64,000 nt of DNA from Anaerolineales bacterium (GTDB lineage Bacteria > Chloroflexota > Anaerolineae > Anaerolineales > Villigracilaceae). The number at the start of each line of letters is the position of its first letter. Positions within the stretch are counted from its first letter, which is position 1. A program made the position numbers and the translations under genes. The stretch spans positions 1 through 64,000 of the forward strand of contig JAIXKJ010000003.1 of the NCBI GenBank assembly GCA_026928255.1. Direction: 5' to 3'. This document shows, one piece after another, positions 24,305 to 33,392 of the stretch. The notes under the pieces were generated by a model that had not been told where the DNA came from, ran no database searches, and worked only from the letters and a program-made list of their open reading frames with translations.

Positions 24305-25334
24305 ATAATTTGATAAATTTGTATTCAGGTTCTTTGACGAAAAGGTCGCTTTGGATGGATTTCAATTTTGCGACGGTCGCCTTAATGGCGTGTTCGGATT
24401 GATCTATTCCAATCCATTTCCTATTGTTAATATGCGCGGACTTCAACGTCGTGCCAGAACCGCAGAAGCAATCTAAAACGACGCTTTCTGGATTTGACGA
24501 AGTGCGAATAATTAAGTCGAGCAACTCGGCTCGTTTTTCCGTCGGATATTCGGGGTAGGGCGGGTCCTTAAATTCCCAAATATCTTGAACTCGTTTTCCT
24601 TTGCGTTCGTCCGCGTAGATGATTTTTCGCGGGTTGCCGTTGGAAGACCATTCGATTAATCCGCTTTCGTCCCACGTTTCGAGCGTTTGAACGTCCGTGC
24701 GCCAATGCCTGCCCTTGGGCGGTTTCATTCCGCGAAAAAGTTGATTTGACTTTCCATTTTGCGTTTCGCCCGGCGCGTGGATGGGGACGGTAGCATATCT
24801 TCGCCCTTGTTTATCTATTTTTGGAAATAATTTTTCAAGATCTTTTTCTGTATATTTTTCGCGCGGCTCGTTCCAAATCGGGTTGGACGATCTTGTATAA
24901 AACAAAATCATATCTTTTATGTTGCCGTAACCGATTCGCTCAAAATTTTTCGGGTTGCATTTAATTCGAGCAATATCGTTTCTAAAATTTTCAACGCCGA
25001 ATAGTTCGTCCATCATCACTTTGACGTAATGACCAATTTTATAATCAATATGAACGTAGATTGAACCTTGTTCGGATAACAACTCGCGCAAGAGTTCAAG
25101 CCGCGCTCGTAAAAACGCGATAAATTCTTTGCCGACCAATTTGTCGGAATAAGCGACCGCTCCGCTTTTGGAAGCGCTGACGGTGGAAGCCCTGCCGTCA
25201 GAAATCATGAAGTCGCCGCCCGTCGCAAAAGGCGGGTCTATATAAACTAAATCTATTTTGCCTTTTAGTTTTTTGTCTTGCAAAAGATAATTAAGCCCTT
25301 GAAGGTTGTCCCCTTGAATGAGTAAATTTTTCAC
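24303..25334 (-). CDS. DNA (adenine- or cytosine-N4) methyltransferase of a restriction-modification pair
   Basis: The 343-residue protein is a beta-class amino-methyltransferase: the catalytic motif DPPF (33-36) comes first and the AdoMet-binding motif FCGSGT (290-295) last. It should protect host DNA from the adjacent endonuclease. The start codon is GTG (25334). It follows the endonuclease gene by 12 bases. Lower GC than the neighbours suggests horizontal transfer. Base specificity (N6-adenine or N4-cytosine) cannot be decided from DPPF alone. Confidence 0.88.
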   Translation of the reverse strand: MKNLLIQGDNLQGLNYLLQDKKLKGKIDLVYIDPPFATGGDFMISDGRASTVSASKSGAVAYSDKLVGKEFIAFLRARLELLRELLSEQGSIYVHIDYKIGHYVKVMMDELFGVENFRNDIARIKCNPKNFERIGYGNIKDMILFYTRSSNPIWNEPREKYTEKDLEKLFPKIDKQGRRYATVPIHAPGETQNGKSNQLFRGMKPPKGRHWRTDVQTLETWDESGLIEWSSNGNPRKIIYADERKGKRVQDIWEFKDPPYPEYPTEKRAELLDLIIRTSSNPESVVLDCFCGSGTTLKSAHINNRKWIGIDQSEHAIKATVAKLKSIQSDLFVKEPEYKFIKL

Positions 25335-25346
25335 TGACAGATTCCT

Positions 25347-26126
25347 TTACAGACTATACAGGAATTCTCGCAACACTAACGCGCTCATAATGTTGTAATT
25401 TTTGTTGGTTGTTATTGATTTGTGCATTTTGTTTGCGCTTTTTATGTAAAGCACGCCGTCTAATACGGCAATTTTTATAGCGTTAACCCCTTTGGCTTCG
25501 ATTGTGCTGATTGCGTCTTCAAATTGCGCGTTTTGATGTCCGCCAAAATCGGTGAGGAATTTCGCTTCGCCAATTACATATTTGTCATTAAACCTAGCGA
25601 CTAAATCGAGACCCTTGTCGCGCTTATACCCCAACGAATTTTTTGCAAATTCTTTACTGGCGGAATCGCTTGCGTCTAAAATAGCGTCGCGAGTATTGGA
25701 TGTAAATTCAGACAGGGCAACGGGCGTAATACCGAGAGATTTTTTCCTTAACCAATTTTGGAACATAGGTCCAATTTGACGATTTGTTTCTTTAGGTTCG
25801 CTAGATTTTTCGTATATTTCGTCAAGCCCCATTTCATATAACCGACCGCAAATGCGATTAACAGTTCTTGGGTTTCTATCAATTGCTAAATGGTCTCTTT
25901 TTAAATAGGCGATATAACTATCTTTAATTGGGAAAAGATCGAGCTTTAAAAGTTCTTTGATGAGCGCATTATTGTCTCTGCGCGTGAAGGCTTGCTCCAC
26001 GTTTTCCCATATTTTCGTATCAACAGTTCTGATTCCTTCTGGAATTGTCGGATAGATCTGAAAAAGATCGTCAAGATATGATCTTTGATTTGCATATTCG
26101 ATACTTAATTTAGTCCAATGATTCAT
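25347..26126 (-). CDS. Probable type II restriction endonuclease (PD-(D/E)XK)
   Basis: This 259-residue protein is encoded directly upstream of the methyltransferase. A PD-(D/E)XK nuclease core is visible: Asp174 (GLDLV), then Glu187-Ala-Lys189 (VIGEAKF), and Gln199-Glu203 downstream. The N-terminal 140 residues are helical and probably recognise DNA. Together with the adjacent DPPF methyltransferase this makes a two-gene type II system. The recognition site is unknown. Composition is AT-rich compared with the neighbours. It begins three bases after the gene at 26130-26600, so it lies in the same run of genes. Confidence 0.78.
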   Translation of the reverse strand: MNHWTKLSIEYANQRSYLDDLFQIYPTIPEGIRTVDTKIWENVEQAFTRRDNNALIKELLKLDLFPIKDSYIAYLKRDHLAIDRNPRTVNRICGRLYEMGLDEIYEKSSEPKETNRQIGPMFQNWLRKKSLGITPVALSEFTSNTRDAILDASDSASKEFAKNSLGYKRDKGLDLVARFNDKYVIGEAKFLTDFGGHQNAQFEDAISTIEAKGVNAIKIAVLDGVLYIKSANKMHKSITTNKNYNIMSALVLREFLYSL

Positions 26127-26129
26127 TGT

Positions 26130-26600
26130 TTATTGCTTTTTTGCTTTTTGCGCCGCCGCAATCAACGCGGACTTGAACTTCTCTCCCGCTTCGTCTTTTC
26201 CCAACGGGAGGAAGAGGCTACTTAATTCCGTCGCTTCGCTAAAATGCCCGCTGACGTTTAATCCCGTGTCGGGGATGAGTTTATACGCCGCGCTTTTTTC
26301 GTAATCTTCAATCGTTATTTCGCGCAATTGCATAGCGCGAACATACGGCGCTTTCGAGTCTTCTTGATAAACGATTATCAGCCAGTTTTCAGAGAGAATG
26401 AGCGTTTGAATTAACGGCTTTGCGCCCGCGCCGAATAATCCCTTTTTAATTTTTTCGGAGGTCGAGACGACACAAAGTTTCGCGTCGTCCAACGGGGCGC
26501 CGAGATTGTACTTTTCAATATACGCTTGAAGCGCTTCGGCGACGACGGCGGGAATTTCGCTCGATTTTATTTCTTGCGTGGAACGGCGATAGTCGCTCAT
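26130..26600 (-). CDS. Uncharacterised protein, PH-like fold possible
   Basis: This 156-residue soluble protein has alternating beta segments (LIQTLILSENWLIIVYQ, YVRAMQLREITIEDYE) that recall a bacterial PH-like domain. It ends in an Ala/Lys-rich helix. The ATG at 26600 follows the M42 stop by one base; a TTG four codons earlier is possible. It sits between the last M42 peptidase gene and the restriction endonuclease, with one- and three-base gaps. It could belong to either module. I do not recognise a characterised homologue. Confidence 0.6.
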   Translation of the reverse strand: MSDYRRSTQEIKSSEIPAVVAEALQAYIEKYNLGAPLDDAKLCVVSTSEKIKKGLFGAGAKPLIQTLILSENWLIIVYQEDSKAPYVRAMQLREITIEDYEKSAAYKLIPDTGLNVSGHFSEATELSSLFLPLGKDEAGEKFKSALIAAAQKAKKQ

Positions 26601-26601
26601 T

Positions 26602-27603
26602 TTAGAATGCAACCGTTTTGTTCAATAGCGCGGACAACAACTTGACCGAATTTTGCAAGTCGTTGTAATCCACCATCTCTGAAGCGGAGTGAACGTAACG
26701 GCAGGGGATAGACAACGTCCCCGCGATGACGCCTGCGCGAGAAATTTGAATCGCGCGCGCGTCCGTGCCGCCGAATAAAAGCACCTCGCGTTGATAGGGA
26801 ATCTTCGCCTTCTCCGCCGTTTGAATCATCCACTCTGTCAGGCGCGGGTCGGAGAGCGAGCCTAAATCGCGGAACTTCACGCAAGGACCTTTGCCCAACT
26901 CCATCGCCATCTTGACCGAGGCGGGCGTGTCGCCGGTACCGGTTACGTCCACGGCGATGCCGATTTCGGGGTCTACGCCATAAGCGGCCGGCCCCGCCCC
27001 GCGCACGCCGACTTCTTCTTGCACGGTGAAGACGAAGTACAAATCGTTCGGCGTGGACTTAATCGCTTTCAGCGTTTCAATCAAAACCGCCACGCCTGCG
27101 CGGTCGTCCATAGATTTTGCGACTAGCCGATTGCCCAACTCCATGTACGAGCGCTCGAATGCGCCAAAATCGCCAACCTTGACCGGGCAGTCGTCGTAAC
27201 TAGAAGCGCCGAGGTCAATGTACATTTTGTTCAGCGGGATAGGCGCGTCCATATTTTCAAAACGGTCGTAGGCGACGATGCCGCTGGCGCCGTTCATAAA
27301 GCGCACGCGCGCGCCGAGCGTGTATTTGCTAAACGCGCCGCCGACGTTGGCAAAACGCGCGAAGCCGTGTCGGTCAATGTGGCTGACCACAACGCCGATT
27401 TCGTCCATGTGCGCGGCGAGCATGATGCGCTTCGAGTTGGGCGTTTTCGTCGTCGGCTTTTTGCGGACGATTAAATTGCCCAGCGCGTCAACGCGAACTT
27501 CGTCGGCGTAGGGTTTCACTTCCGCTTCGACAATTTTGCGAACCGCCTCTTCAAATCCCGAAGGGGCGTAGGTTTCAACCAAAGTTTTGAGCAAAGATTT
27601 CAT
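26602..27603 (-). CDS. M42 family aminopeptidase/cellulase-like peptidase (copy 1 of 3)
   Basis: M42 enzymes are dinuclear-metal aminopeptidases that form large tetrahedral (TET) complexes and trim short peptides. The 333-residue protein shows HMDEIG near 67, MDDRAGVAVL near 180, VQEEVGVRGAG near 210, VDVTGTGD near 235 and CRYVHSASEMVDY near 310, covering the metal ligands His, Asp, Glu-Glu, Asp and His. ATG 27603 is preferred, with GGA nine bases upstream. It is third of three tandem paralogues transcribed together. Confidence 0.92.
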   Translation of the reverse strand: MKSLLKTLVETYAPSGFEEAVRKIVEAEVKPYADEVRVDALGNLIVRKKPTTKTPNSKRIMLAAHMDEIGVVVSHIDRHGFARFANVGGAFSKYTLGARVRFMNGASGIVAYDRFENMDAPIPLNKMYIDLGASSYDDCPVKVGDFGAFERSYMELGNRLVAKSMDDRAGVAVLIETLKAIKSTPNDLYFVFTVQEEVGVRGAGPAAYGVDPEIGIAVDVTGTGDTPASVKMAMELGKGPCVKFRDLGSLSDPRLTEWMIQTAEKAKIPYQREVLLFGGTDARAIQISRAGVIAGTLSIPCRYVHSASEMVDYNDLQNSVKLLSALLNKTVAF

Positions 27604-27621
27604 GTGATTTTCCATTCGCGG

Positions 27622-28665
27622 TTAGCGCTTTAATAAATTCGGCGTCGCTTCTTGCAAGGCGACGTGCAACAAATTGAGCGTGTTCTTCCAATCTTCGACG
27701 CGCGAAATGCTGACTGGGCTGTGCGTGTAGCGATGCGGCACAGAAACCGAGACGACCGGCACGCCCGCTCGCGTCTGCTGAATCGAACCCGCGTCTGTGC
27801 CTCCGCCGCCCGGCTGTCGCAACTGATAACGGATTTGATGTTTATCGCCCGCGCCGACGAGGAATTGCACCAAGCGCGAATCGCTGATGACCGGCGAATG
27901 CGCCGTGTAGATGGCAGGCCCCATGCCCAATTTGGCGTTGTAGAGATAATTTTCTCTGCCTTCATAATCGGGGAAATCGCGGGCGGGGGTTGAGTCGACG
28001 GCGATGGCGAAATCGGGTTCAAAGGCGTAAGCCGCCACGCGCGCGCCGCGCAAGCCGATTTCCTCTTGCACGCTGAACGCCAAACACAGTTCGACGTTCG
28101 GCGGCGCGTGTTTGAGCAACTCGATGAGAATGGCGACGCCGATGCGGTTGTCAATCGCTTTGGAAAGAATGGAAGGACCGACGCGGCGGAACTTCGTCGC
28201 AAACGCGGCGCGGTCGCCGACGTTGGCTTTTGCTTCGCCCAAATCAATTCGCATCGCCTCGACGGGGACGGCGCTTCCGCGTTCGCTGGCGCTGGTCAGG
28301 TGAATCGGTTTCGCGCCGATGACGCCCGCCGCGCGCTCTTTGCCGACGACGACTTGCTTGCCGACTAAGTGGCGTCTGTCTATGCCGCCGACGGCGCGAA
28401 ATTCGTAGAAACCGTCGCCGTCGTCGCGGACAATCATCAAGCCGACTTCGTCCATGTGGCAATCGAGCAGCACGCGCAGCGGTTTGCGCCCCGCGCCCTT
28501 TTTGCGGACTAAAACGCTGCCGAGCGCGTCCACGCGGACTTCGTCGGCGTAGGGTTTTACTTCGTCGAGGACGATGCGCCGAACTTCGCCTTCGTCGCCC
28601 GAAACGCCGACGGCGTTGCAAAGTTTTTCAAGCAGTTTAATTTGCGGCGAGCCGATAGCAAGCAT
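27622..28665 (-). CDS. M42 family peptidase (copy 2 of 3)
   Basis: This 347-residue paralogue of its neighbours carries LDCHMDEVG near 70, AIDNRIGVAIL near 178, VQEEIGLRGA near 205, VDSTPARD near 230, and HRYTHSPVS near 320. All metal-ligand positions look intact. GGGTDAGSIQ near 295 is the usual substrate-pocket loop. The ATG lies two bases after the stop of copy 3. The divergence among the three copies suggests separate substrate ranges or a mixed TET particle, which is inference. Confidence 0.92.
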   Translation of the reverse strand: MLAIGSPQIKLLEKLCNAVGVSGDEGEVRRIVLDEVKPYADEVRVDALGSVLVRKKGAGRKPLRVLLDCHMDEVGLMIVRDDGDGFYEFRAVGGIDRRHLVGKQVVVGKERAAGVIGAKPIHLTSASERGSAVPVEAMRIDLGEAKANVGDRAAFATKFRRVGPSILSKAIDNRIGVAILIELLKHAPPNVELCLAFSVQEEIGLRGARVAAYAFEPDFAIAVDSTPARDFPDYEGRENYLYNAKLGMGPAIYTAHSPVISDSRLVQFLVGAGDKHQIRYQLRQPGGGGTDAGSIQQTRAGVPVVSVSVPHRYTHSPVSISRVEDWKNTLNLLHVALQEATPNLLKR

Positions 28666-28667
28666 AA

Positions 28668-29735
28668 TTAATCCCAAGTTATTTGTTCGATGAAATCCGC
28701 TTCGAGCGAGGCGGCGAATTCCGCCAGCAAGCGCCCGGCGCGTTGGATGTCTTTCAGCGCGACGACTTCGACCGGCGTGTGCATGTAGCGCAACGGAATG
28801 CTGAAAACCATCGTCGGGATGCCCTCGGCGGTCAGTTGCAGGGCGTCCGCGTCGGTGGAGGAGTATTCGGGCATTGGGTCGTCGGCGACGGGAATTTCAA
28901 CGCGCGCGGCGACTTCTTTGAAGCGGCGATATAAAAACGGATGGACGCTGGGGCTGATGCCCAATGCCACGCCTTTGCCCAGCGGAAAGGTTTGGTAGCC
29001 GTTTGCGCCCGCGCCTTTGCCGAAGGTTACGTCGAGCGCGACGGCGACGGTTGGGCGCAGTTGAAAGGCGCTAGTGTACGCTCCGCCGAACGAAGTTTCT
29101 TCTTGCACGGTCGCCGCCGCCCAAACGTCCCAACTGTGTTTTTTGGATTGCAACTCTTCGAGGCAGACGGTTAACGCGGCGACGGAAGCGCGGTTGTCGA
29201 GCGTATGCCCGCTGATGTAGCCGCCGCTTAATTCGAGCGGTTCTGTCCCGAAAGAGATTCGGTCGCCGACGTTCACTCGTTTGGCGACTTCGCCGGGCAA
29301 TAAGCCCGTGTCTATGAAAAGGTATTTCATGGCGACGACGCCGTCGCCTTCGCCTTCGGGCAGCAGGTTGGCGGGCGGCATGGCGATGACGCCGTAAAGG
29401 TCTTCGCCCGTCCCCGAAGCGTGGACGGTAACCGACGCGCCGGGCAACACGCGCGGGTCAATGCCGCCGATGTTTGTGAAGTAAATAAAGCCTTCCGCAA
29501 CGCGGACGACCATCATGCCGATGGCGTCCATGTGGGCGGCGATCATCAGCGAAGGGCGCGGCGAGGCGGCGAGCGTTCCGCGCTTTAAGCCGTGCAACGA
29601 GCCGAGCGGACTTTGCGAAAGGTCGTCTGTCAGCGATGACCAGCGCTCGCGGATGAGTTCAGCGGCGCGGACTTCGTCCCCTGAAACGCCGGAGACGGAG
29701 ATCAAAGATTTCAAGAAGGGAAGAATATCGGTCAT
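28668..29735 (-). CDS. M42 family peptidase (copy 3 of 3)
   Basis: This 355-residue protein is the first of the three to be transcribed. It has AAHMDAIGM near 67, where the residue after HMD is Ala instead of the Glu of the other two copies, then TLDNRASVAAL near 182, VQEETSFGGAY near 210, LDVTFGKG near 235 and LRYMHTPVEV near 325. Metal ligands appear present, so activity is expected. It starts 10 bases after the Thr/Pro-rich membrane protein gene, without a clear SD, so translational coupling is likely. Confidence 0.9.
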   Translation of the reverse strand: MTDILPFLKSLISVSGVSGDEVRAAELIRERWSSLTDDLSQSPLGSLHGLKRGTLAASPRPSLMIAAHMDAIGMMVVRVAEGFIYFTNIGGIDPRVLPGASVTVHASGTGEDLYGVIAMPPANLLPEGEGDGVVAMKYLFIDTGLLPGEVAKRVNVGDRISFGTEPLELSGGYISGHTLDNRASVAALTVCLEELQSKKHSWDVWAAATVQEETSFGGAYTSAFQLRPTVAVALDVTFGKGAGANGYQTFPLGKGVALGISPSVHPFLYRRFKEVAARVEIPVADDPMPEYSSTDADALQLTAEGIPTMVFSIPLRYMHTPVEVVALKDIQRAGRLLAEFAASLEADFIEQITWD

Positions 29736-29745
29736 AGAAAATCCG

Positions 29746-30231
29746 TTAAGGAGTGGGCGAGGGCGTAATAGGAATCGCCGTTGGCGTAATCGGGGTTGCC
29801 GTTGGCGGCGTAGTGGGAGTTGCCGAAGGCGTAACGGGAGTCGAGGTTGGCGGCGGCGGGTTGGTCGGCGAAGGCGTAACGGGCGTGTCCGTCGGCGGCG
29901 GAAGAGTGGGCGTGTGAGTCGGCGGCGCGGGAGTCCAGGTGCTGGGCAGGAAGAAAGTCAGCGTCGCCGTCGGCGTTTCGGTGATGGTCGCCGTCGGGGT
30001 TTCGGTGGGCGTGAAGGGAAGAGTCGCCGTCGGCGTGAAGGGCGGCGTGTCGGTGGCGGTAAGCGTTACGGGCGTTTGCGTCAACGTAACGGTGGGAGTC
30101 GCCGTCGCTTTGCGCGGGTTGGGCGAAAAAGAAAGGCAGACAAAGCCGATGCAATAAAAAGGAAGGGTGGCGAGAATGACGGCGACGAGTCGCATTCGTC
30201 GGCGGGTTTGGGGCGTGTCGGAATCCAGCAT
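29746..30231 (-). CDS. Membrane-anchored Thr/Pro-rich protein
   Basis: About 161 residues from ATG 30231. A short charged N-terminus (QTRRRMR) precedes one membrane segment (LVAVILATLPFYCIGFVCL). The rest is an extended tail made of TPT, TATPT and TPP-type repeats with no folded domain. Such tails are wall spacers or glycosylation regions in related genomes. The gene starts the seven-gene minus-strand run and shares a palindromic -10 with sbcC. An in-frame Met seven codons earlier lies upstream of the predicted transcript start. Confidence 0.65.
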   Translation of the reverse strand: MLDSDTPQTRRRMRLVAVILATLPFYCIGFVCLSFSPNPRKATATPTVTLTQTPVTLTATDTPPFTPTATLPFTPTETPTATITETPTATLTFFLPSTWTPAPPTHTPTLPPPTDTPVTPSPTNPPPPTSTPVTPSATPTTPPTATPITPTAIPITPSPTP

Positions 30232-30240
30232 AACGCTTCG

Positions 30241-30248
30241 ATTATAAT
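30241..30248. promoter_or_regulatory. Palindromic bidirectional -10 (ATTATAAT)
   Basis: ATTATAAT reads TATAAT on both strands. It faces the SbcC-like gene (9 bases to ATG 30258) and the Thr/Pro-rich protein gene (9 bases to ATG 30231). Both mRNAs would have almost no leader. No SD fits on either side. Confidence 0.6.
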
Positions 30249-30257
30249 CCATGCGAA

Positions 30258-32819
30258 ATGATTCCTATTCAACTTCGCATTGCCGGATTTTTATCGTATC
30301 GCGATCCCGTCGAGTTAAATTTTGATTCGCTGACGTTGGCTTGCATTTCGGGGCGCAACGGCGCGGGCAAGTCGTCGCTGTTGGACGCTTTCACTTGGGC
30401 GCTGTTCGGCGAGGCGCGCGGCAAAGGCGCGGAAGTGATTAACTTGCATCAAGACGTGAAAGCCGCCGAAGTGGCGCTGACGTTTCTCTACGAAGAAAAT
30501 ACTTATCGCGTGCAACGGACTCTGCCGCGCAACAAAAGCGCGATTTTGGAATTTCAGATTCTCGACGGCGAGTCGTGGCGTCCGCTGACGGAGAAGAGCG
30601 GGCGCGAAACGCAAGCGCGAATCGTTCAAACGCTGCGGCTGGATTACGAAACCTTCATCAACGCTTCGTTTTTTTTGCAAGGCAAAGCCGACCAATTCAC
30701 GCAAAAAAAAGCGAGCGAGCGCAAAGCGGTGTTGAGTTCCATTCTCGGTTTGGAAATTTGGGACGAGTATAAAAATCGAACCGCCGAGCGCCGCCGCATG
30801 TTGGAAAACGAAGCGATGGAAATTGACGGGCGCGTCGCCGAGATTGACGCGGAACTTGCGGAAGAAGAGCCGCGCCGCCGCCGCTTGGACGAGTTAGAGT
30901 CGTCGTTGAAAAATCTTGCGTCTGCGAGAGAGGCGCAGGAGGCGGCGTTGGAGAGCGTCCGACGCAACGCGGCGCTGTTGGAGGAGCAACGCAAGCGCGT
31001 GGCGGAGCAAGAGGCGCAAGTCCGCCGCGCAAACGAGGCGCTGACGGCGCTCCATGTCAAAATGGCGGGCAAAGAATCCGAACGCGCCGAATACGCAGAC
31101 TTGACGCAACGCGCCGACGAAATCGAAGCGACTTACCAAACCTGGCAGACGACGCGCAAAGCGTTAGAAGTTTTTGAAAAGAAAGCGGCCGAGTTCCGCG
31201 AGTACGACGAAAAACGTCAGCCGTTGCTGCGCGAGATTGACGTTGAAAAAGCGAAGTTGACTCAGGAAGCGCTGACGTTGAAAGAGCGCCGCGCCGCGCT
31301 GGACGAGCAAACGCAAACGGCGGCGCAATTAGAAAACGAACTGGCGCAAGCGCAATCGGCGTTGAAAGCCGCCGAAGCGAAAATCCAAACGCGGGGCGAA
31401 TTGGAGAATCAACGAACGTCCGCGCGCGAGAAGCAGGCGGCGTTGGTTGAAGAAAATAAAACGCTTTCGCGGGAAATGAACGAACTGAAAAGCCGCATTG
31501 ATTCGTTGATGCAAGCCGACGGCGCGGATTGCCCGCTGTGCGGTCAGCCGTTGAGCGAGAGTCATCGCGCTTCCACGCTGGCGGAGTTGGAAAAAATCGG
31601 CGGCGAAAAAGGCGACGCATATCGCGCCAACATGAAGGCGTTGAAAGACGGCGAAGCGCAAATTGCGGAGCGCGAAGCGAATTTGAAGGCGCTGGCTGGC
31701 GCGGAGAATGAGCGCGTGAGCGCGTCGAATTCCGTTTCAAAGTTGACGTTAAAAATTGAAGAGATTCAAAAGCAAAACGACGAGTGGAAAGAGAACGGCG
31801 CGAAGCGTTTGAAAGAAATCGAGAAGATTTTGCAAAGCGAAAAATTTGCCGAAGAATCTCGCAAGGCGTTGAAAGCGTTGGACAAAGAGTTGACTAAATT
31901 GGGCTACGACGTTTCGGCGCATGAAGCGGAACGTCGGCGCGAGGGCGAGTTGCGCGGCGTGGACGAAGAATCGCGCAAGTTAGAATCCGCGCGCGAGTTG
32001 AGCAAACGCATCGCGCAAGAGATTGTTGAATTGCAAGAGGAAATTCGCAAGAAGAAAGAAGAGAACGCCGAAACGGAATCCGCGTTTGCGGCGGCGCGGG
32101 AAGCGTTGACGGAGGCGGAGTCGGGCGCGCCAAATTTGCGCGAAGCGGAGAGTCGCCTTTTCAAGTTGCGCGAAGACGAGAACGAGGCGCGCGGCGAAGT
32201 CGGCGGGGCGCGTCAGCGGGTGGAGGCGTTAGGCGGGTTGCGTCAGCGTCAAAAAGAGTTGGACGCGCAACGCGAAGAAATTTTGCGCGGCGTCGCGCAA
32301 CATAAAACGCTGGAACGCGCTTTCGGCAAGGACGGAGTCCCCGCGCTGTTGATCGAGCAGGCGCTTCCGCAAATTCAGCAAAAAGCCAACGACCTTCTCG
32401 AACGCTTAAGCGACGGCGCAATGACGATTCAATTTGTAACGCAAGAAGAATATAAAGACAACAAGCGTAAAGATTTGAAAGAGACGCTCGACATTCGCAT
32501 CAGCGATTCGTCGGGCGCGCGCGATTACGAAATGTATTCGGGCGGAGAAGCCTTTCGCGTCAACTTCGCCGTTCGCCTCGCGCTTTCGGAAATTCTCGCG
32601 CAACGCAAAGGGGCGCGTCTGCAAACGCTGGTGATTGACGAAGGCTTCGGCTCGCAAGACGCTTTCGGAATTCAGCGTTTGGTGGAGGCGATTAATTTAG
32701 TCAAGAATGACTTCTCCAAAATTTTAATCATCACGCATCTCGACGAATTGAAAGACGCTTTTCCGAATCGCATTGAAATTGAAAAAACGGAGCGCGGCAG
32801 TTCGGCGAGAATCGTGTGA
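30258..32819 (+). CDS. SbcC/Rad50-like SMC-type ATPase
   Basis: This 853-residue DNA double-strand-break processing ATPase resembles SbcC/Rad50. Walker A GRNGAGKSS is at 32-40; two long coiled-coil arms (about 170-400 and 455-700) flank a zinc-hook CPLC at about 425-428; the signature YSGGEAFRVNFAVRLAL and Walker B LVIDEGFGSQD are near the C-terminus. SbcC normally works with the SbcD nuclease, which is not adjacent in this window. The coding strand is rich in GAA/GCG coiled-coil codons. The start at 30258 is close behind a bidirectional -10. Confidence 0.9.
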   Translation: MIPIQLRIAGFLSYRDPVELNFDSLTLACISGRNGAGKSSLLDAFTWALFGEARGKGAEVINLHQDVKAAEVALTFLYEENTYRVQRTLPRNKSAILEFQILDGESWRPLTEKSGRETQARIVQTLRLDYETFINASFFLQGKADQFTQKKASERKAVLSSILGLEIWDEYKNRTAERRRMLENEAMEIDGRVAEIDAELAEEEPRRRRLDELESSLKNLASAREAQEAALESVRRNAALLEEQRKRVAEQEAQVRRANEALTALHVKMAGKESERAEYADLTQRADEIEATYQTWQTTRKALEVFEKKAAEFREYDEKRQPLLREIDVEKAKLTQEALTLKERRAALDEQTQTAAQLENELAQAQSALKAAEAKIQTRGELENQRTSAREKQAALVEENKTLSREMNELKSRIDSLMQADGADCPLCGQPLSESHRASTLAELEKIGGEKGDAYRANMKALKDGEAQIAEREANLKALAGAENERVSASNSVSKLTLKIEEIQKQNDEWKENGAKRLKEIEKILQSEKFAEESRKALKALDKELTKLGYDVSAHEAERRREGELRGVDEESRKLESARELSKRIAQEIVELQEEIRKKKEENAETESAFAAAREALTEAESGAPNLREAESRLFKLREDENEARGEVGGARQRVEALGGLRQRQKELDAQREEILRGVAQHKTLERAFGKDGVPALLIEQALPQIQQKANDLLERLSDGAMTIQFVTQEEYKDNKRKDLKETLDIRISDSSGARDYEMYSGGEAFRVNFAVRLALSEILAQRKGARLQTLVIDEGFGSQDAFGIQRLVEAINLVKNDFSKILIITHLDELKDAFPNRIEIEKTERGSSARIV

Positions 32820-32909
32820 TTTTTTATAAACGCAAGACGAAATAGGGACGAATGTTATCTTGCGAAGAAAATTTATTTTGATATAGTTAAATAAAAATAG
32901 GATAAAACC

Positions 32910-33392
32910 ATGAAAAAATTTTTAAGCGTTCTTTTAATTGGCGCGTACCTTTTGAGCGCCTGCGGAAATTCCGCCATGAGCGGACATAACGACAGCGGCG
33001 AAGGCATCGAAGTTCGCGGCGTTTGGGCGCGGGCTGGCATGGCCGGCGGAAACAGCGCCGCCTACATGACTTTGGTCAACCACGAAGCGCAAGACGACGC
33101 GCTCGTCGGCGTTTCGTCCAACGTCGCCGACGCGGTGGAAATTCACCTCAGCGCAATGGACGCCAACGGCGTGATGAGCATGACCCGTCAAGACAAAGTG
33201 ATCGTCCCCGCCAACGGCGAAGCGGAATTAAAATCCGGCGGCTATCATGTGATGATTATCGGGCTGAAACAAGATTTGAAAGTCGGCGATCACATTTCGC
33301 TGACGCTGACCTTTGAAAAAGGCGGCGCGTTGAATCTGACGGTCCCCGTGCAAGATTCCGCCGACGCGATGGACGGCATGGACATGCATTAA
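32910..33392 (+). CDS. PCuAC-type periplasmic copper chaperone lipoprotein
   Basis: The 160-residue lipoprotein has a signal peptide ending in LSAC (Cys18). The PCuAC fold carries Cu(I) ligands on the pattern His-x-Met ... His-x-Met: IHLSAMDANGVMSM near 78-91 and GGYHVMIIGLK near 108. The C-terminal DAMDGMDMH adds extra Met/His. PCuAC delivers copper to the CuA centre of cytochrome c oxidase. No oxidase genes are in the window. TAGGAT serves as SD and TGATATAGT lies upstream. The 3' end overlaps the convergent Crp-type gene by four bases. Confidence 0.88.
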   Translation: MKKFLSVLLIGAYLLSACGNSAMSGHNDSGEGIEVRGVWARAGMAGGNSAAYMTLVNHEAQDDALVGVSSNVADAVEIHLSAMDANGVMSMTRQDKVIVPANGEAELKSGGYHVMIIGLKQDLKVGDHISLTLTFEKGGALNLTVPVQDSADAMDGMDMH

